From the NCBI RefSeq assembly GCF_001418135.1, contig NZ_LIPQ01000038.1, positions 1-49,925 of the forward strand: DNA of 49,925 nt, in the 5' to 3' direction. Of this stretch, positions 23,621 through 36,525 are shown one piece after another. The notes beneath the pieces were generated by a model. That model saw only the letters and a list, made by a program, of their open reading frames with translations, was not told where the DNA came from and did not search any database. Source of the DNA: Streptomyces aureus. Lineage in GTDB: Bacteria > Actinomycetota > Actinomycetes > Streptomycetales > Streptomycetaceae. Positions within the stretch are counted from its first letter, which is position 1. Every line of letters begins with the position of its first letter. Made by a program: the position numbers and the translations under genes.

Positions 23621-24356
23621 CCGACCAGATCAGTCTGGGCATGCCCCAGCTCCCCGCCCCCGCGTACCCGGCCGAGGTCCACGCCCGCCTGACGGAGGAC
23701 GCGCGGGCGATCATCGACCGCTACCCGGACTCCCGCTCCGCGCTCCTGCCGATGCTGCACCTCGTGCAGTCGGAGGAGGGCCATGTCACCCGTACCGGCA
23801 TGGCGTTCTGCGCCGAGACCCTCGGCCTCACCACCGCCGAGGTCACCGCCGTCGCCACCTTCTACACGATGTACCGGCGCAAGCCCTCCGGTGACTACCA
23901 GGTTGGCGTCTGTACGAACACGCTCTGCGCGGTCATGGGCGGCGACGCCATCTTCGAGGAGCTCAAGGAGCACCTCGCCGTCGGCAACAACGAGACCACC
24001 GCCGACGGCAAGATCACGCTCGAACACATCGAGTGCAACGCGGCCTGCGACTTCGCCCCCGTGGTGATGGTCAACTGGGAGTTCTTCGACAACCAGACCC
24101 CCGAGTCCGCCAAGCGCATGGTCGACGACCTGCGGGCCGGCCGGACCGTCGAACCCACCCGCGGCGCCCCGATCTGCACGTTCAAGGAGACCGCCCGCAT
24201 CCTCGCCGGCTTCCCGGACGAGCGCCCGGGCGCCGTCGAGGCCACCGGCGGCGCGGGCCCCGCCTCGCTCGTGGGACTCCGACTCGCCAAGGGCGAGCAG
24301 CCGCACCACCGAATCGTCCACCCGCGCGGTGAGACCTCCGGTCAGGAGGGGGAGTG

Positions 24357-24357
<1 letters not shown>
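23617..24357 (+). CDS. nuoE: NADH-quinone oxidoreductase subunit E
   Basis: A 246-residue subunit of the NADH-oxidising module with a thioredoxin-like 2Fe-2S domain (cluster N1a). The four ligands are in CTNTLC (Cys-x4-Cys) and CNAAC (Cys-x3-Cys, in [13 protein letters not shown]). The N-terminal helical bundle reads [19 protein letters not shown]. About 60 C-terminal residues beyond the usual core are Gly/Pro/charged and probably disordered. ATG 23617 overlaps the nuoD stop. Confidence 0.96.
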
Positions 24358-25702
<1,345 letters not shown>

Positions 25703-25706
<4 letters not shown>

Positions 25707-28198
25707 CCGTCACCACGCCCCAGCCCGCCGGCGGCAGCCCGGCCGGAGTGCCGGAAGACCTCGTCTCGCTGACGATCGACGGCATCGAGATCTCCGTCCC
25801 CAAGGGGACCCTGGTCATCCGCGCCGCCGAACAGCTCGGCATCGAGATCCCGCGCTTCTGCGACCACCCGCTCCTCGACCCCGCCGGCGCCTGCCGCCAG
25901 TGCATCGTCGAGGTCGAGGGCCAGCGCAAGCCGATGGCCTCCTGCACCATCACCTGCACCGACGGCATGGTGGTGAAGTCGCAGCTCACCTCGCCCGTGG
26001 CCGAGAAGGCCCAGCACGGCGTGATGGAGCTGCTCCTCATCAACCACCCGCTGGACTGCCCCGTCTGCGACAAGGGCGGCGAGTGCCCCCTGCAGAACCA
26101 GGCCATGTCCCACGGGCAGTCCGAGTCCCGCTTCGAGGGCGTCAAGCGCACCTACGAGAAGCCGGTCCCGATCTCCACCCAGGTGCTGCTCGACCGCGAG
26201 CGCTGCGTCCTGTGCGCCCGCTGCACCCGCTTCTCCAACCAGGTCGCCGGCGACCCGATGATCGAACTCATCGAGCGCGGCGCCCTCCAGCAGGTCGGCA
26301 CCGGCGAGGGCGACCCCTTCGAGTCGTACTTCTCCGGCAACACCATCCAGATCTGCCCGGTCGGCGCCCTCACCTCGGCCGCCTACCGCTTCCGCTCCCG
26401 CCCCTTCGACCTCGTCTCCTCGCCGTCCGTGTGCGAGCAGTGCGCCGGCGGCTGCGCCACCCGCACCGACCACCGGCGCGGGAAGGTCATGCGGCGGCTC
26501 GCCGCCGACGACCCGGAGGTCAACGAGGAGTGGATCTGCGACAAGGGCCGGTTCGGCTTCCGGTACGCCCAGCAGCGCGACCGGCTCACCACCCCGCTGG
26601 TCCGCAACACCGACACCGGTGAACTGGAGCCCGCGTCCTGGCCCGAGGCCCTGGAGGCGGCCGCCCGCGGTCTCGTCCGCGGCCGCACCGGCGTCCTCAC
26701 CGGCGGCAGGCTGACCGTCGAGGACTCCTACGCGTACGCCAAGTTCGCCCGGGTCGCCCTCGACACCAACGACATCGACTTCCGGGCCCGGATCCACTCC
26801 GGCGAGGAGGCCGACTTCCTGGCCTCCGCCGTCGCCGGACGCGGCCGCGACCTGGACGGCACGGGCGTCACGTACACCTCGCTCGAAGCCGCCCCGGCCG
26901 TCCTCCTCGTCGGCCTGGAGTCCGAGGAGGAGGCCCCCGGCGTCTTCCTGCGGCTCCGCAAGGCCTGGCGCAAGCACGGCCAGAAGACCTACGCGGTCGC
27001 CGCCTTCGCCACCCGTGGCCTGGAGAAGTCGGGCGGCACCCTGCTGCCCGCGGCCCCCGGCACCGAGACCGAGTGGCTCGACGCGCTCACCTCCCGGGTC
27101 GGCCTCGAAGGCGACGGACTCGCCGCGGCCGAGGCCCTCCGCCAGGAGGGCGCGGTCCTGGCCGTCGGCGAACGCCTCGCCGGCGTCCCCGGCGCCCTGA
27201 CCGCCGCCCTGCGCGCATCCGCCGCCACCGGCGCCCGGCTCGTGTGGATCCCGCGCCGATCCGGCGAACGCGGCGCCGTCGAGGCCGGAGCGCTCCCCGC
27301 GCTGCTGCCCGGCGGCCGGCCCGCCACGAACCCGCGCGCGCGTGAGGAGGTCGCCGCCGCCTGGGGCGTCCGTGAACTCCCGCACGGCTACGGCCGCGAC
27401 ACCGGCCAGATCGTGGAGGCCGCCGCCACCGGCGAACTCGCCGCCCTGCTCGTCGGCGCCGTCGAGGTCTCCGACCTCCCGGACCCGGCACGCGCGCGGG
27501 AAGCACTCGACGCGGCCTTCGTCGTCTCCCTGGAGCTGCGGCCCAGCGAGGTCACCGCACGCGCCGACGTCGTCCTCCCGGTCGCCGCCGTCGCCGAGAA
27601 GCCCGGCACCTTCCTCAACTGGGAGGGCAGGGCCCGGATGTTCGAGGCCGCGCTCAAGCCCGAGCAGATGACCCGGCCGTCGGCCCCCGCGGACGCGCGC
27701 GTGCTCCACATGCTCGCCGACGCCCTCGACGCCCACCTGGCGCTGCCCGACCTCAGGGCCGTACGCCGGGAACTCGACCGGCTCGGCGGCTGGACGGAGG
27801 AGCGGGCCTCCGAGCCCGTCGAACCCGGCCAGGCCGCGCCCCGGCCCGGCGACGGCGAGGCCGTCCTCGCCGGACACCGGATGCTGCTCGACCTCGGCCG
27901 GCTCCAGGAGGGCGACACCGCCCTCGCGGGCACCCGGCACGAGGCCGTCGCCCGGCTCTCCGCCGCCACCGCCGCCGACACCGGCGTCAAGGAGGGCGAC
28001 ACCCTCGAAGTCACCGGCCCCGCGGGTTCCGTCGCCTTCCCGCTCCGGGTCACCGAGATGCCCGACCGCGTCGTCTGGCTCCCGCTGAACTCGGCCGGGC
28101 GCGGCGTCCTCTCCGACACCGGCGCCCACCCCGGCGACCTGGTCCGCATCGGCCCGGCGACCCCGAGCCCCGTCGATGTCACGGAGGTGCAGGCATGA
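25703..28198 (+). CDS. nuoG: NADH-quinone oxidoreductase subunit G
   Basis: An 831-residue subunit, the largest of the peripheral arm. The N-terminal part binds a 2Fe-2S cluster ([16 protein letters not shown] and MASC) and two 4Fe-4S clusters ([28 protein letters not shown] with a later ICPVGAL). The molybdopterin-oxidoreductase-like part opens with [11 protein letters not shown] and a fourth Cys in [10 protein letters not shown], so the off-path N7 cluster ligands are kept. The C-terminal half is Ala-rich and less conserved, as usual for the family. It overlaps nuoF and nuoH by 4 bp each. Confidence 0.97.
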
Positions 28199-29556
28199 CC
28201 ACGCCGCTCGCCGCCGAAGACCTGTCCATGTTCGGTACGGACCCCTGGTGGCTCGTCCTGATCAAGGCCGTCTTCTGCTTCGCCTTCCTGATGATCACCG
28301 TGCTGTTCTCCATCGTGTGGGAGCGCAAGGTCGTCGCCTGGATGCAGCTGCGCATCGGCCCCAACCGGCACGGCCCCTGGGGTCTCCTCCAGTCGCTCGC
28401 GGACGGCGTCAAGCTGATGCTCAAGGAGGACGTGATCGTCAAGAAGGCCGACAAGGTCGTCTACGTCCTCGCCCCGATCATCGCGGCCATCCCGGCGTTC
28501 ATGGCGATCGCCGTGATCCCCTTCGGGCCGGCCGGCAACGAGGTCTCGATCTTCGGCCAGCGCACCTCGATGCAGCTCACCGACCTGCCGATCGCGATGC
28601 TGTACGTCCTCGCGGTCGCCTCCGTCGGCATCTACGGCATCGTCCTCGCCGGCTGGTCCTCCGGCTCCACGTACCCGCTGCTGGGCGGTCTGCGCTCCTG
28701 CGCGCAGATGATCTCGTACGAGATCGCGATGGGCGCGGCCTTCGCCTCCGTCTTCCTCTACTCCGGGTCGATGTCCACCTCGGCGATCGTCGAGGCGCAG
28801 GCGGACCGCTGGTTCGTGATCCTGCTGCCGGTCTCGTTCATCATCTACATCGTCACGATGGTCGGTGAGACGAACCGCGCCCCGTTCGACATGCCGGAGT
28901 CCGAGGGCGACCTCGTCGGCGGTTTCAACACCGAGTACTCGTCCATCAAGTTCGCGCTGTTCATGCTCGCCGAGTACGTGAACATGGTGACGGTCTCGGC
29001 CGTGTCGGTGACGCTCTTCCTGGGCGGCTGGCGGGCCCCGTACCCGGTCTCCACCTTCTGGGAGGGCGCGAACCACGGCTGGTGGCCGATGCTCTGGTTC
29101 GTCATCAAGGTGCAGCTGCTGCTCTTCTTCTTCATCTGGCTCCGGGGCACGCTGCCCCGCGTCCGCTACGACCAGCTGATGAAGCTCGGCTGGAAGGTCC
29201 TCATCCCGGTCTCCGTGGTCTGGCTGATGCTGGTCGCCACCGTCCGGGCGCTGCGGAACGAGAACATCGCCTTCGGCAACATCGTCCTGTACGTCGCAGG
29301 AGCCGTCCTCGGACTGCTGTTGCTCTCCTTCGTGGTCGACGTGTTCCGCGACCGGAAGGCGAAGGCCGCGGCGCCCGCGCCCGCGGACTCCCGCTCCTTC
29401 GACCCGATGGCGGGAGGCTTCCCCGTACCGCCGAAGCCCGGACAGTCCCTGCCGCCCGTGCCCCGGCGCAGGCCGCGGCAGGACCGGGACCTCGTTGTCA
29501 GTGGCGCCCCCGATACTGCTACTGCGAGTGATGGAAAGGAGACGGACGGTGTCTGA
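28195..29556 (+). CDS. nuoH: NADH-quinone oxidoreductase subunit H
   Basis: A 453-residue membrane subunit with about eight or nine transmembrane helices that forms the entrance of the quinone channel. Family motifs are [21 protein letters not shown] and the loop [21 protein letters not shown]. It is longer than the E. coli protein because of a C-terminal tail of about 65 residues rich in Ala, Pro and charge (after [14 protein letters not shown]), a feature seen in actinobacterial NuoH. ATG 28195 overlaps the nuoG stop. Confidence 0.97.
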   Translation: MTTPLAAEDLSMFGTDPWWLVLIKAVFCFAFLMITVLFSIVWERKVVAWMQLRIGPNRHGPWGLLQSLADGVKLMLKEDVIVKKADKVVYVLAPIIAAIPAFMAIAVIPFGPAGNEVSIFGQRTSMQLTDLPIAMLYVLAVASVGIYGIVLAGWSSGSTYPLLGGLRSCAQMISYEIAMGAAFASVFLYSGSMSTSAIVEAQADRWFVILLPVSFIIYIVTMVGETNRAPFDMPESEGDLVGGFNTEYSSIKFALFMLAEYVNMVTVSAVSVTLFLGGWRAPYPVSTFWEGANHGWWPMLWFVIKVQLLLFFFIWLRGTLPRVRYDQLMKLGWKVLIPVSVVWLMLVATVRALRNENIAFGNIVLYVAGAVLGLLLLSFVVDVFRDRKAKAAAPAPADSRSFDPMAGGFPVPPKPGQSLPPVPRRRPRQDRDLVVSGAPDTATASDGKETDGV

Positions 29557-30127
29557 TTTCCAGAATCCGGTGGCCGGCTTCGGCGTGACCTTCAAGGCCA
29601 TGTTCAAGAAGCGGCTGACCGAGCAGTACCCGGAGCAGCAGAAGACGACGGCGCCCCGCTTCCACGGCCGGCACCAGCTCAACCGTCACCCCGACGGGCT
29701 GGAGAAGTGCGTCGGCTGCGAGCTGTGCGCCTGGGCCTGTCCCGCCGACGCCATCTACGTCGAGGGCGCGGACAACACGGAGGAGGAGCGTTACTCCCCG
29801 GGCGAGCGGTACGGCCGCGTCTACCAGATCAACTACGCCCGCTGCATCCTCTGCGGACTCTGCATCGAGGCCTGCCCCACCCGGGCGCTGACGATGACCA
29901 ACGAGTTCGAGCTGGCCGACTCCTCCCGCGAGAACCTGATCTACACCAAGGAGCAGCTCCTCGCGGGACTTGAGGACACCATGGTCGACTCGCCGCACGC
30001 GATCTACCCGGGCATGACCGAGCAGGACTACTACCTGGGCCTCGTCGAGGGCGCCGCACCCGGGACCGTCCGCCAGGTCGCCGTGTCCAAGGGGGAGAAG
30101 GGCGAGCCGGAGGGGGCGGACTCATGA
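29549..30127 (+). CDS. nuoI: NADH-quinone oxidoreductase subunit I
   Basis: A 192-residue ferredoxin-type subunit with two 4Fe-4S clusters (N6a and N6b). The ligands are [12 protein letters not shown] and [12 protein letters not shown]. It passes electrons from NuoG towards N2 in NuoB. GTG 29549 ([15 protein letters not shown]) is 7 nt from AAGGAG and is chosen over an upstream ATG at 29531, which lies on the ribosome site itself. It overlaps the nuoH stop by 8 bp. The C-terminus is a short charged tail. Confidence 0.96.
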   Translation: MSDFQNPVAGFGVTFKAMFKKRLTEQYPEQQKTTAPRFHGRHQLNRHPDGLEKCVGCELCAWACPADAIYVEGADNTEEERYSPGERYGRVYQINYARCILCGLCIEACPTRALTMTNEFELADSSRENLIYTKEQLLAGLEDTMVDSPHAIYPGMTEQDYYLGLVEGAAPGTVRQVAVSKGEKGEPEGADS

Positions 30128-30951
30128 GCGCGAACCTCGCGGCCTACGCGACGTCCTCGGGTGAGGCCGTCCAGTTCTGGGTCCTCGGCACCGTCGCCGT
30201 CGTCGGCGCCCTCTGCACGATCCTGATGAGGCGGGCCGTGCACTCGGCGCTCTGCCTCGCCGGAACCATGATCATCCTGGCGGTCTTCTACCTGGCCAAC
30301 GGGGCGTACTTCCTCGGCATCGTCCAGATCGTCGTCTACACCGGCGCGATCATGATGCTCTTCCTCTTCGTCGTCATGCTGGTCGGTGTCACGGCCGCGG
30401 ACTCGCTGAAGGAGACCATCAAGGGCCAGCGCTGGTGGGCCGTCGCCTGCGGCCTCGGCTTCGGCATCCTGCTCGCCGCCGGCATCGGCAACGCCTCGGT
30501 GAAGGAGTTCGCCGGACTCGGCGTCGCCAACAGCGCCCACGGCGGAAACGTCGAGGGTCTCGCCGCCCTCATCTTCACCAAGTACGTCTTCGCCTTCGAG
30601 ATCACCGGCGCGCTCCTCATCACCGCCGCCGTCGGCGCGATGGTGCTCACCCACCGCGAGCGCACCGAGCGGGCCGCCACCCAGCGCGAACTCTCCGAGC
30701 AGCGCGTACGCGAGGGCACGCACGTGCCGCCGCTGCCCGCGCCCGGCGTCTACGCCCGGCACAACGCCGTGGACATCGCCGGCCTGCTGCCCGACGGCAC
30801 CCCGGCGGAGCTCACCGTCATGCAGACCCTGCGCAAGCGGGGCCAGATCCGGGACGTGTCCACCGAGGCCCTCGCCGACCTCAAGGCCCTGGAGCAGCGC
30901 TCCGAGGAGCGGCTCGGCCGGGACCGGGACGAAGAGGAGGCCACCCGGTGA
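30124..30951 (+). CDS. nuoJ: NADH-quinone oxidoreductase subunit J
   Basis: A 275-residue membrane subunit with five predicted helices in the first 180 residues. It includes the conserved [20 protein letters not shown] helix with its pi-bulge region, which is important for coupling quinone chemistry to proton movement. The remaining 95 residues are a charged cytoplasmic tail not found in E. coli NuoJ (contains [16 protein letters not shown]). ATG 30124 overlaps the nuoI stop, and its own stop overlaps the GTG of nuoK. Confidence 0.96.
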   Translation: MSANLAAYATSSGEAVQFWVLGTVAVVGALCTILMRRAVHSALCLAGTMIILAVFYLANGAYFLGIVQIVVYTGAIMMLFLFVVMLVGVTAADSLKETIKGQRWWAVACGLGFGILLAAGIGNASVKEFAGLGVANSAHGGNVEGLAALIFTKYVFAFEITGALLITAAVGAMVLTHRERTERAATQRELSEQRVREGTHVPPLPAPGVYARHNAVDIAGLLPDGTPAELTVMQTLRKRGQIRDVSTEALADLKALEQRSEERLGRDRDEEEATR

Positions 30952-31247
30952 ATCCCGTCAACTACCTGTACCTCGCCGCCCTGCTGTTCACCATCGGTGC
31001 GGTCGGGGTCCTGATCCGGCGCAACGCGATCGTGGTCTTCATGTGTGTCGAGCTCATGCTCAACGCCTGCAACCTCGCGTTCGTCACCTTCTCCCGCATG
31101 CACGGAAACCTCGACGGCCAGGTCATCGCGTTCTTCACGATGGTCGTCGCCGCCGCGGAGGTCGTCGTCGGGCTCGCGATCATCGTGTCCGTCTTCCGTG
31201 CCCGCCACTCGGCCTCGGTCGACGACGCCAGCCTGATGAAGCTGTGA
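30948..31247 (+). CDS. nuoK: NADH-quinone oxidoreductase subunit K
   Basis: A 99-residue antiporter-like small subunit with three transmembrane helices. The two functionally important glutamates are present, in [15 protein letters not shown] and [14 protein letters not shown]. It forms part of the proton path next to NuoJ and NuoN. GTG 30948 overlaps the nuoJ stop (GTGA). nuoL begins 10 bp after the nuoK stop. Confidence 0.96.
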   Translation: MNPVNYLYLAALLFTIGAVGVLIRRNAIVVFMCVELMLNACNLAFVTFSRMHGNLDGQVIAFFTMVVAAAEVVVGLAIIVSVFRARHSASVDDASLMKL

Positions 31248-31257
31248 GGGGCTGACC

Positions 31258-33150
31258 GTGGAAAATCTCATTGCGCTGCTCGTCGGGGCACCCCTGCTCG
31301 GCGCGGCCGTCCTGCTCCTGGGCGGTCGGCGGCTCGACAGGGTCGGGCACTGGATCGGCACGCTGTTCGCGGCCGCCTCCTTCGCCATCGGCCTGGCGCT
31401 CTTCGCCGACATGCTCGGCAAGAGCGCCGACGACCGGGCCCTGTACCAGCGGCTCTACACCTGGATCCCCGTCGAGGGCTTCCAGGCGGACATGGCCTTC
31501 CAGCTCGACCAGCTGTCGATGACCTTCGTCCTGCTGATCAGCGGGGTCGGCACGCTCATCCACGTCTACTCCATCGGATACATGGAGCACGACGAGCGCC
31601 GCCGCCGCTTCTTCGGCTACCTCAACCTGTTCGTCGCGGCGATGCTCCTGCTCGTCCTCGCCGACAACTACCTGCTCCTGTACTTCGGCTGGGAGGGCGT
31701 CGGTCTCGCCTCGTACCTCCTGATCGGCTTCTGGCAGCACAAGCCCGCCGCGGCCACCGCCGCGAAGAAGGCCTTCCTGGTCAACCGGGTGGGCGACATG
31801 GGCCTGTCGATCGCCATCATGATCATGTTCACCACCTTCGGGACGTTCACCTTCGGGCCGGTGCTCGGGGCGACCGGCGAGACCAGCGAGGGCACGCTGA
31901 CCGCGATCAGCCTGATGCTGCTCCTCGCCGCCTGCGGAAAGTCGGCCCAGGTGCCACTGCAGTCCTGGCTCGGGGACGCGATGGAGGGCCCGACCCCGGT
32001 CTCGGCCCTCATCCACGCGGCCACGATGGTGACCGCCGGTGTCTATCTGATCGTCCGCTCCGCCGACATCTTCAACGCCGCCCCCGACGCGCAGCTCGTC
32101 GTCACCGTGGTCGGCGCCGTCACGCTCCTCTTCGGTGCGATCGTCGGTTGCGCGAAGGACGACATCAAGAAGGCCCTCGCCGGCTCGACGATGTCGCAGA
32201 TCGGCTACATGATCCTGGCCGCCGGCCTGGGCCCCATCGGCTACGTCTTCGCGATCATGCACCTGGTGACCCACGGCTTCTTCAAGGCCGGGCTGTTCCT
32301 CGGCGCCGGTTCGGTCATGCACGGCATGAACGACGAGGTCGACATGCGGAAGTACGGCGGCCTGCGGAAGTACATGCCGGTCACCTTCGTCACCTTCGGC
32401 CTCGGCTACCTCGCGATCATCGGCTTCCCCGGCCTGTCCGGATTCTTCTCCAAGGACAAGATCATCGAGGCGGCCTTCGCCAAGGGCGGCACCGAGGGCT
32501 GGATCCTCGGCGCGGTCACCCTGCTCGGCGCGGCCATCACCGCGTACTACATGACCCGCGTGATGCTGATGACCTTCTTCGGCGAGAAGCGCTGGCAGCC
32601 CGACGCCGACGGCAACCCGCCGCACCCGCACGAGTCGCCCAAGTCCATGGTCGTCCCCATGGTCCTGCTCGCCGTCGGCTCCGTCGCCGCAGGCGCCTTC
32701 TTCGAGTTCGCCGGTTTCGTCGAGTGGCTGGAGCCGGTCACCGGCTTCGCCCACGGCCACTCGCCGCTCAGCGCCGCGACCGTCACCACCGCCACCGTCG
32801 CCGTCATGGTGATCGGTGTCGGCCTCGCGTACGTCCAGTACGGGCGCAAGCCCGTCCCGGTCGTCGCCCCGCGCGGCTCGCTCCTCACCCGGGCGGCCCG
32901 CCGCGACCTCCTCCAGGACGACTTCAACCACGCCGTCTTCGTCCGCGGTGGCACCCACCTGACCCGCTCGCTGGTCTACGTCGACCACACCCTGGTCGAC
33001 GGCGTGGTCAACGGCACCGCGGCCTCCGTCGGCGGACTCTCCGGCCGGCTGCGCAAGCTCCAGAACGGCTACGCCCGCTCGTACGCGGTCTCCATGTTCG
33101 GAGGTACGGCGGTGCTGATCGCCGCGACCCTGCTGATGAGGGCGGTGTAA
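31258..33150 (+). CDS. nuoL: NADH-quinone oxidoreductase subunit L
   Basis: A 630-residue proton-pumping subunit homologous to Mrp antiporters, with about 16 transmembrane helices and the long lateral helix at its C-terminus. Key motifs are [18 protein letters not shown] (with the helix-5 Glu), [19 protein letters not shown], and [24 protein letters not shown]. It is at the far end of the membrane arm. Start GTG 31258, after GAGGGGCTGACC; nuoM begins 3 bp after the stop. Confidence 0.97.
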   Translation: MENLIALLVGAPLLGAAVLLLGGRRLDRVGHWIGTLFAAASFAIGLALFADMLGKSADDRALYQRLYTWIPVEGFQADMAFQLDQLSMTFVLLISGVGTLIHVYSIGYMEHDERRRRFFGYLNLFVAAMLLLVLADNYLLLYFGWEGVGLASYLLIGFWQHKPAAATAAKKAFLVNRVGDMGLSIAIMIMFTTFGTFTFGPVLGATGETSEGTLTAISLMLLLAACGKSAQVPLQSWLGDAMEGPTPVSALIHAATMVTAGVYLIVRSADIFNAAPDAQLVVTVVGAVTLLFGAIVGCAKDDIKKALAGSTMSQIGYMILAAGLGPIGYVFAIMHLVTHGFFKAGLFLGAGSVMHGMNDEVDMRKYGGLRKYMPVTFVTFGLGYLAIIGFPGLSGFFSKDKIIEAAFAKGGTEGWILGAVTLLGAAITAYYMTRVMLMTFFGEKRWQPDADGNPPHPHESPKSMVVPMVLLAVGSVAAGAFFEFAGFVEWLEPVTGFAHGHSPLSAATVTTATVAVMVIGVGLAYVQYGRKPVPVVAPRGSLLTRAARRDLLQDDFNHAVFVRGGTHLTRSLVYVDHTLVDGVVNGTAASVGGLSGRLRKLQNGYARSYAVSMFGGTAVLIAATLLMRAV

Positions 33151-33153
33151 TCC

Positions 33154-34725
33154 ATGTCCTTCCCGCTCCTTACGGTGACGGCAGCGGTTCCGGCGGTCGG
33201 TGCGATCCTCACCGCCGCCGTCCCCGCGGCCCGCCGCACCGCCGCCAAGTGGCTGGCGCTGCTCGTCTCGCTCGCCACGCTCGTGCTCGCCGCCGTCGTC
33301 TTCGTACGGTTCGAGCCCGGCGGCGAGCGGTACCAGCTGACCGAATCCCACTCCTGGATCAAGGACTTCGGCGTCCGCTACGAGCTCGGGGTCGACGGCA
33401 TCGGGGTCGCGCTCATCGCGCTGACCGCGCTGCTGATCCCGTTCATCATCCTGGCCGGCTGGCACGACGCCGACCCCCTGGAGACCTCCTCCAAGCGGTG
33501 GCGGCCCACCCAGGGCTTCTTCGCGCTGATCCTCATGGTCGAGGCGATGGTGATCCTCTCCTTCGAGGCCACCGACGTCTTCCTCTTCTACATCCTGTTC
33601 GAAGCCATGCTCATCCCGATGTACTTCCTCATCGGCGGCTTCGGCGACCGCGCCCACACGGGCTCCGACGAGAACGCGGCGGCCCAGCGCTCGTACGCGG
33701 CCGTCAAGTTCCTCCTCTACAACCTGGTCGGCGGCCTCATCATGCTGGCCGCCGTCATCGGGCTCTACGTGGTCGCGGGGAACTTCTCGCTCACCGAGAT
33801 CGCCGAGGCCCGGGCCAACGGCTCGCTGGAGATGGCGACCAGCACGGAACGCTGGCTGTTCCTCGGCTTCTTCTTCGCCTTCGCTGTGAAGGCGCCGCTC
33901 TGGCCCCTGCACACCTGGCTGCCGAACGCGATGGGAGAGGCGACCGCCCCGGTCGCCGTCCTCATCACCGCCGTCGTCGACAAGGTCGGCACCTTCGCGA
34001 TGCTCCGCTTCTGCCTCGGACTCTTCCCCGAGGCGAGCAAGTGGGCCACCCCGGCGATCATCGTCCTGGCGCTCATCAGCATCGTGTACGGGGCGCTGCT
34101 CGCCGTCGGCCAGCGGGACATCAAGCGTCTGGTCGCCTACGCGTCGATCTCGCACTTCGGCTTCATCATCCTGGGCATCTTCGCGATGACCACCCAGGGC
34201 CAGTCCGGCGCCACGCTCTACATGGTCAACCACGGCATCTCGACGGCCGCCCTGATGCTCGTCGCCGGCTTCCTGATCTCCCGGCGCGGCTCGCGGCTCA
34301 TCGCCGACTACGGCGGTGTGCAGAAGGTCGCCCCGGTGCTCGCCGGCACCTTCCTCATCGGTGGTCTGGCGACCCTGTCGCTGCCCGGACTCGCCCCGTT
34401 CGTCAGCGAGTTCCTCGTTCTGGTCGGCACGTACGCCCGCTACCCGGTGGCCGGTGTCATCGCCACCACGGGCATCGTCCTCGCCGCGCTCTACACCCTC
34501 GTCCTGTACCAGCGGACGATGACCGGGCCGGTGAAGGAGGAGGTACGGGAGCTGCCCGACCTGCGGGTGCGTGAACTCGCGGTCGTCGTTCCGCTGATCG
34601 CCGTCCTGATCTTCCTCGGGGTCTTCCCGAAGCCGCTGACGGACGTCGTCAACCCGGCCGTGCAGCACACCATGTCCGACGTCCAGCAGAAGGACCCCAG
34701 CCCCGAAGTGGAGGCGGCCAAGTGA
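33154..34725 (+). CDS. nuoM: NADH-quinone oxidoreductase subunit M
   Basis: A 523-residue antiporter-like proton-pumping subunit with about 14 helices. The conserved Glu is in LFYILFEAMLIPMYFLIGG, and the lateral motif is KAPLWPLHTWLPNAMGEA. The helix with the central Lys reads AVGQRDIKRLVAYASISHFGF. ATG 33154 starts 3 bp after nuoL; the stop overlaps the GTG of nuoN. The C-terminal 25 residues are hydrophilic. Confidence 0.97.
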   Translation: MSFPLLTVTAAVPAVGAILTAAVPAARRTAAKWLALLVSLATLVLAAVVFVRFEPGGERYQLTESHSWIKDFGVRYELGVDGIGVALIALTALLIPFIILAGWHDADPLETSSKRWRPTQGFFALILMVEAMVILSFEATDVFLFYILFEAMLIPMYFLIGGFGDRAHTGSDENAAAQRSYAAVKFLLYNLVGGLIMLAAVIGLYVVAGNFSLTEIAEARANGSLEMATSTERWLFLGFFFAFAVKAPLWPLHTWLPNAMGEATAPVAVLITAVVDKVGTFAMLRFCLGLFPEASKWATPAIIVLALISIVYGALLAVGQRDIKRLVAYASISHFGFIILGIFAMTTQGQSGATLYMVNHGISTAALMLVAGFLISRRGSRLIADYGGVQKVAPVLAGTFLIGGLATLSLPGLAPFVSEFLVLVGTYARYPVAGVIATTGIVLAALYTLVLYQRTMTGPVKEEVRELPDLRVRELAVVVPLIAVLIFLGVFPKPLTDVVNPAVQHTMSDVQQKDPSPEVEAAK

Positions 34726-36383
34726 GCACATCAGCCGTCGCATCCTCTGTCCACAGCCTGTGGACGACTGCTGCCGAACCGCTGGACAAGATCCCGGCTC
34801 CCCACATCGAGTACGTCCAGCTCTCGCCCGTACTCATCGTGCTCGGCGCCGCGATCGTCAGCGTCCTCGTCGAGGCCTTCGTGCCCCGCAAGGCCCGTTA
34901 CCACAGCCAGGTCTTCCTCAGCGTCGTGGCGCTCGCCGCCGCCTTCGCCGCCATCGTCGGCCTCGCCGCCGGCGGGTACGGCTCCACCAAGGCCCACATC
35001 GCGGCCATGGGCGCCATCGCCGTCGACGGACCCGCCCTCTTCCTCCAGGGCACCATTCTCCTCGCCTCCGTCGTCGCGATCTTCACCTTCGCCGAGCGCA
35101 GGCTCGACCCGGCCGACCACGGCCACCGGGTCGACTCCTTCGCCGCCGAGGCCGCCGCCGTCCCCGGCAGCGACCACGAGAAGGCCGCCGTCAAGGCCGG
35201 GTTCACCACCACCGAGGTCTTCCCGCTCGCCCTCTTCGCCATCGCCGGCATGCTCGTCTTCCCGGCCGCCAACGACCTCCTGACGCTCTTCGTCGCCTTG
35301 GAGGTCTTCTCCCTCCCGCTGTACCTGCTCTGCGCCGTCGCCCGCCGCAAGCGGCTGATGTCGCAGGAGGCGGCCGTCAAGTACTTCCTGCTCGGCGCCT
35401 TCTCCTCGGCCTTCCTGCTCTTCGGGATCGCCCTGCTCTACGGGTACGCGGGCTCCATCTCGTACGCCACGATCGCCCAGGTCGTCGACGGCTCGATCGC
35501 CACCGTGAACCCGGCGCTCGCCGACACCATGGGCAACGACGCGCTGCTGCTCATCGGCTTCGCGATGGTCCTCACCGGGCTCCTCTTCAAGGTCGGCGCC
35601 GTGCCGTTCCACATGTGGACCCCGGACGTCTACCAGGGCGCCCCGACCCCGGTCACCGGCTTCATGGCCGCCGCGACCAAGGTCGCCGCGTTCGGCGCGC
35701 TGCTCCGCCTGCTGTACGTGGTGCTGCCGGGCCTCACCTGGGACTGGCGGCCGGTCATGTGGGGCGTCGCCATCGTCACCATGCTGGGCGGTGCGATCGT
35801 CGCCATCACCCAGACCGACATCAAGCGGCTCCTCGCGTACTCGTCGATCGCGCACGCGGGCTTCCTGCTCGCCGGTGTCATCGCGGCCACACCCAGCGGA
35901 ATCTCGTCCGTCCTCTTCTACCTGGGCGCCTACTCCTTCGTGACCATCGGCGCCTTCGCCGTCGTCACGCTGGTCAGGGACGCGGGCGGCGAGGCCACCC
36001 ACCTCTCCAAGTGGGCCGGTCTCGGGCGCCGTTCGCCGCTCGTCGCGGCGGTCTTCGCGGTGTTCCTGCTCGCCTTCGCCGGCATTCCGCTGACCTCCGG
36101 CTTCTCCGGGAAGTTCGCGGTCTTCAAGGCGGCGGCGGACGGCGGCGCGGGCGCGCTCGTCGTGGTCGGCGTGATCTCCTCGGCGATCGCCGCGTTCTTC
36201 TACATCCGGGTCATCGTGCTGATGTTCTTCAGCGAGCCGAAGGCGGACGGCCCCACGGTCGCCGTGCCCTCGGCCCTGACGACGATCACGATCGCGGCGG
36301 GTGTGGCGGTCACGCTGGTGCTCGGCTTCGCGCCGCAGTACTTCCTGGACCTCGCGAACCAGGCGAGCGTGTTCGTCCGGTAG
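34722..36383 (+). CDS. nuoN: NADH-quinone oxidoreductase subunit N
   Basis: A 553-residue antiporter-like subunit closing the membrane arm next to NuoK. It has about 14 helices, the Glu in LFVALEVFSLPLYLL, the FKVGAVPFHMWTPDVYQGAPTPV motif split over two helices, and ITQTDIKRLLAYSSIAHAGF. It has an N-terminal extension (HSLWTTAAEPLDKIPAPHIE) ahead of the first helix. GTG 34722 overlaps the nuoM stop. A strong terminator (36403-36430) follows, marking the end of the operon. Confidence 0.97.
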   Translation: MSTSAVASSVHSLWTTAAEPLDKIPAPHIEYVQLSPVLIVLGAAIVSVLVEAFVPRKARYHSQVFLSVVALAAAFAAIVGLAAGGYGSTKAHIAAMGAIAVDGPALFLQGTILLASVVAIFTFAERRLDPADHGHRVDSFAAEAAAVPGSDHEKAAVKAGFTTTEVFPLALFAIAGMLVFPAANDLLTLFVALEVFSLPLYLLCAVARRKRLMSQEAAVKYFLLGAFSSAFLLFGIALLYGYAGSISYATIAQVVDGSIATVNPALADTMGNDALLLIGFAMVLTGLLFKVGAVPFHMWTPDVYQGAPTPVTGFMAAATKVAAFGALLRLLYVVLPGLTWDWRPVMWGVAIVTMLGGAIVAITQTDIKRLLAYSSIAHAGFLLAGVIAATPSGISSVLFYLGAYSFVTIGAFAVVTLVRDAGGEATHLSKWAGLGRRSPLVAAVFAVFLLAFAGIPLTSGFSGKFAVFKAAADGGAGALVVVGVISSAIAAFFYIRVIVLMFFSEPKADGPTVAVPSALTTITIAAGVAVTLVLGFAPQYFLDLANQASVFVR

Positions 36384-36402
36384 CTCCGGCCGTACGCGTG
36401 AG

Positions 36403-36430
36403 GGGCCCGGCTCGGGGGCGAGCCGGGCCC
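36403..36430 (+). terminator. Terminator of the nuo operon
   Basis: Perfect 12-bp stem GGGCCCGGCTCG/CGAGCCGGGCCC with a GGGG loop, then TTCGTCGT, starting 20 bp after the nuoN stop codon. Confidence 0.85.
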
Positions 36431-36525
36431 TTCGTCGTGCGCGGGGGTGACCCACGGGAGGTGTCCGTGCCATCGTGGGAACCGCCCCCAGTGGTCTGTA
36501 CCAGTCGAGGAGAGGGAGCCGCGCC

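Noticed and set aside
31180..34743. Very long minus-strand open frame (1187 codons) opposite nuoL and nuoM
   Set aside because: It is the usual antisense shadow of GC-rich genes; the translation is a Asp/Glu/Arg/Gly-rich non-protein, while the plus strand encodes well-conserved NuoL and NuoM.
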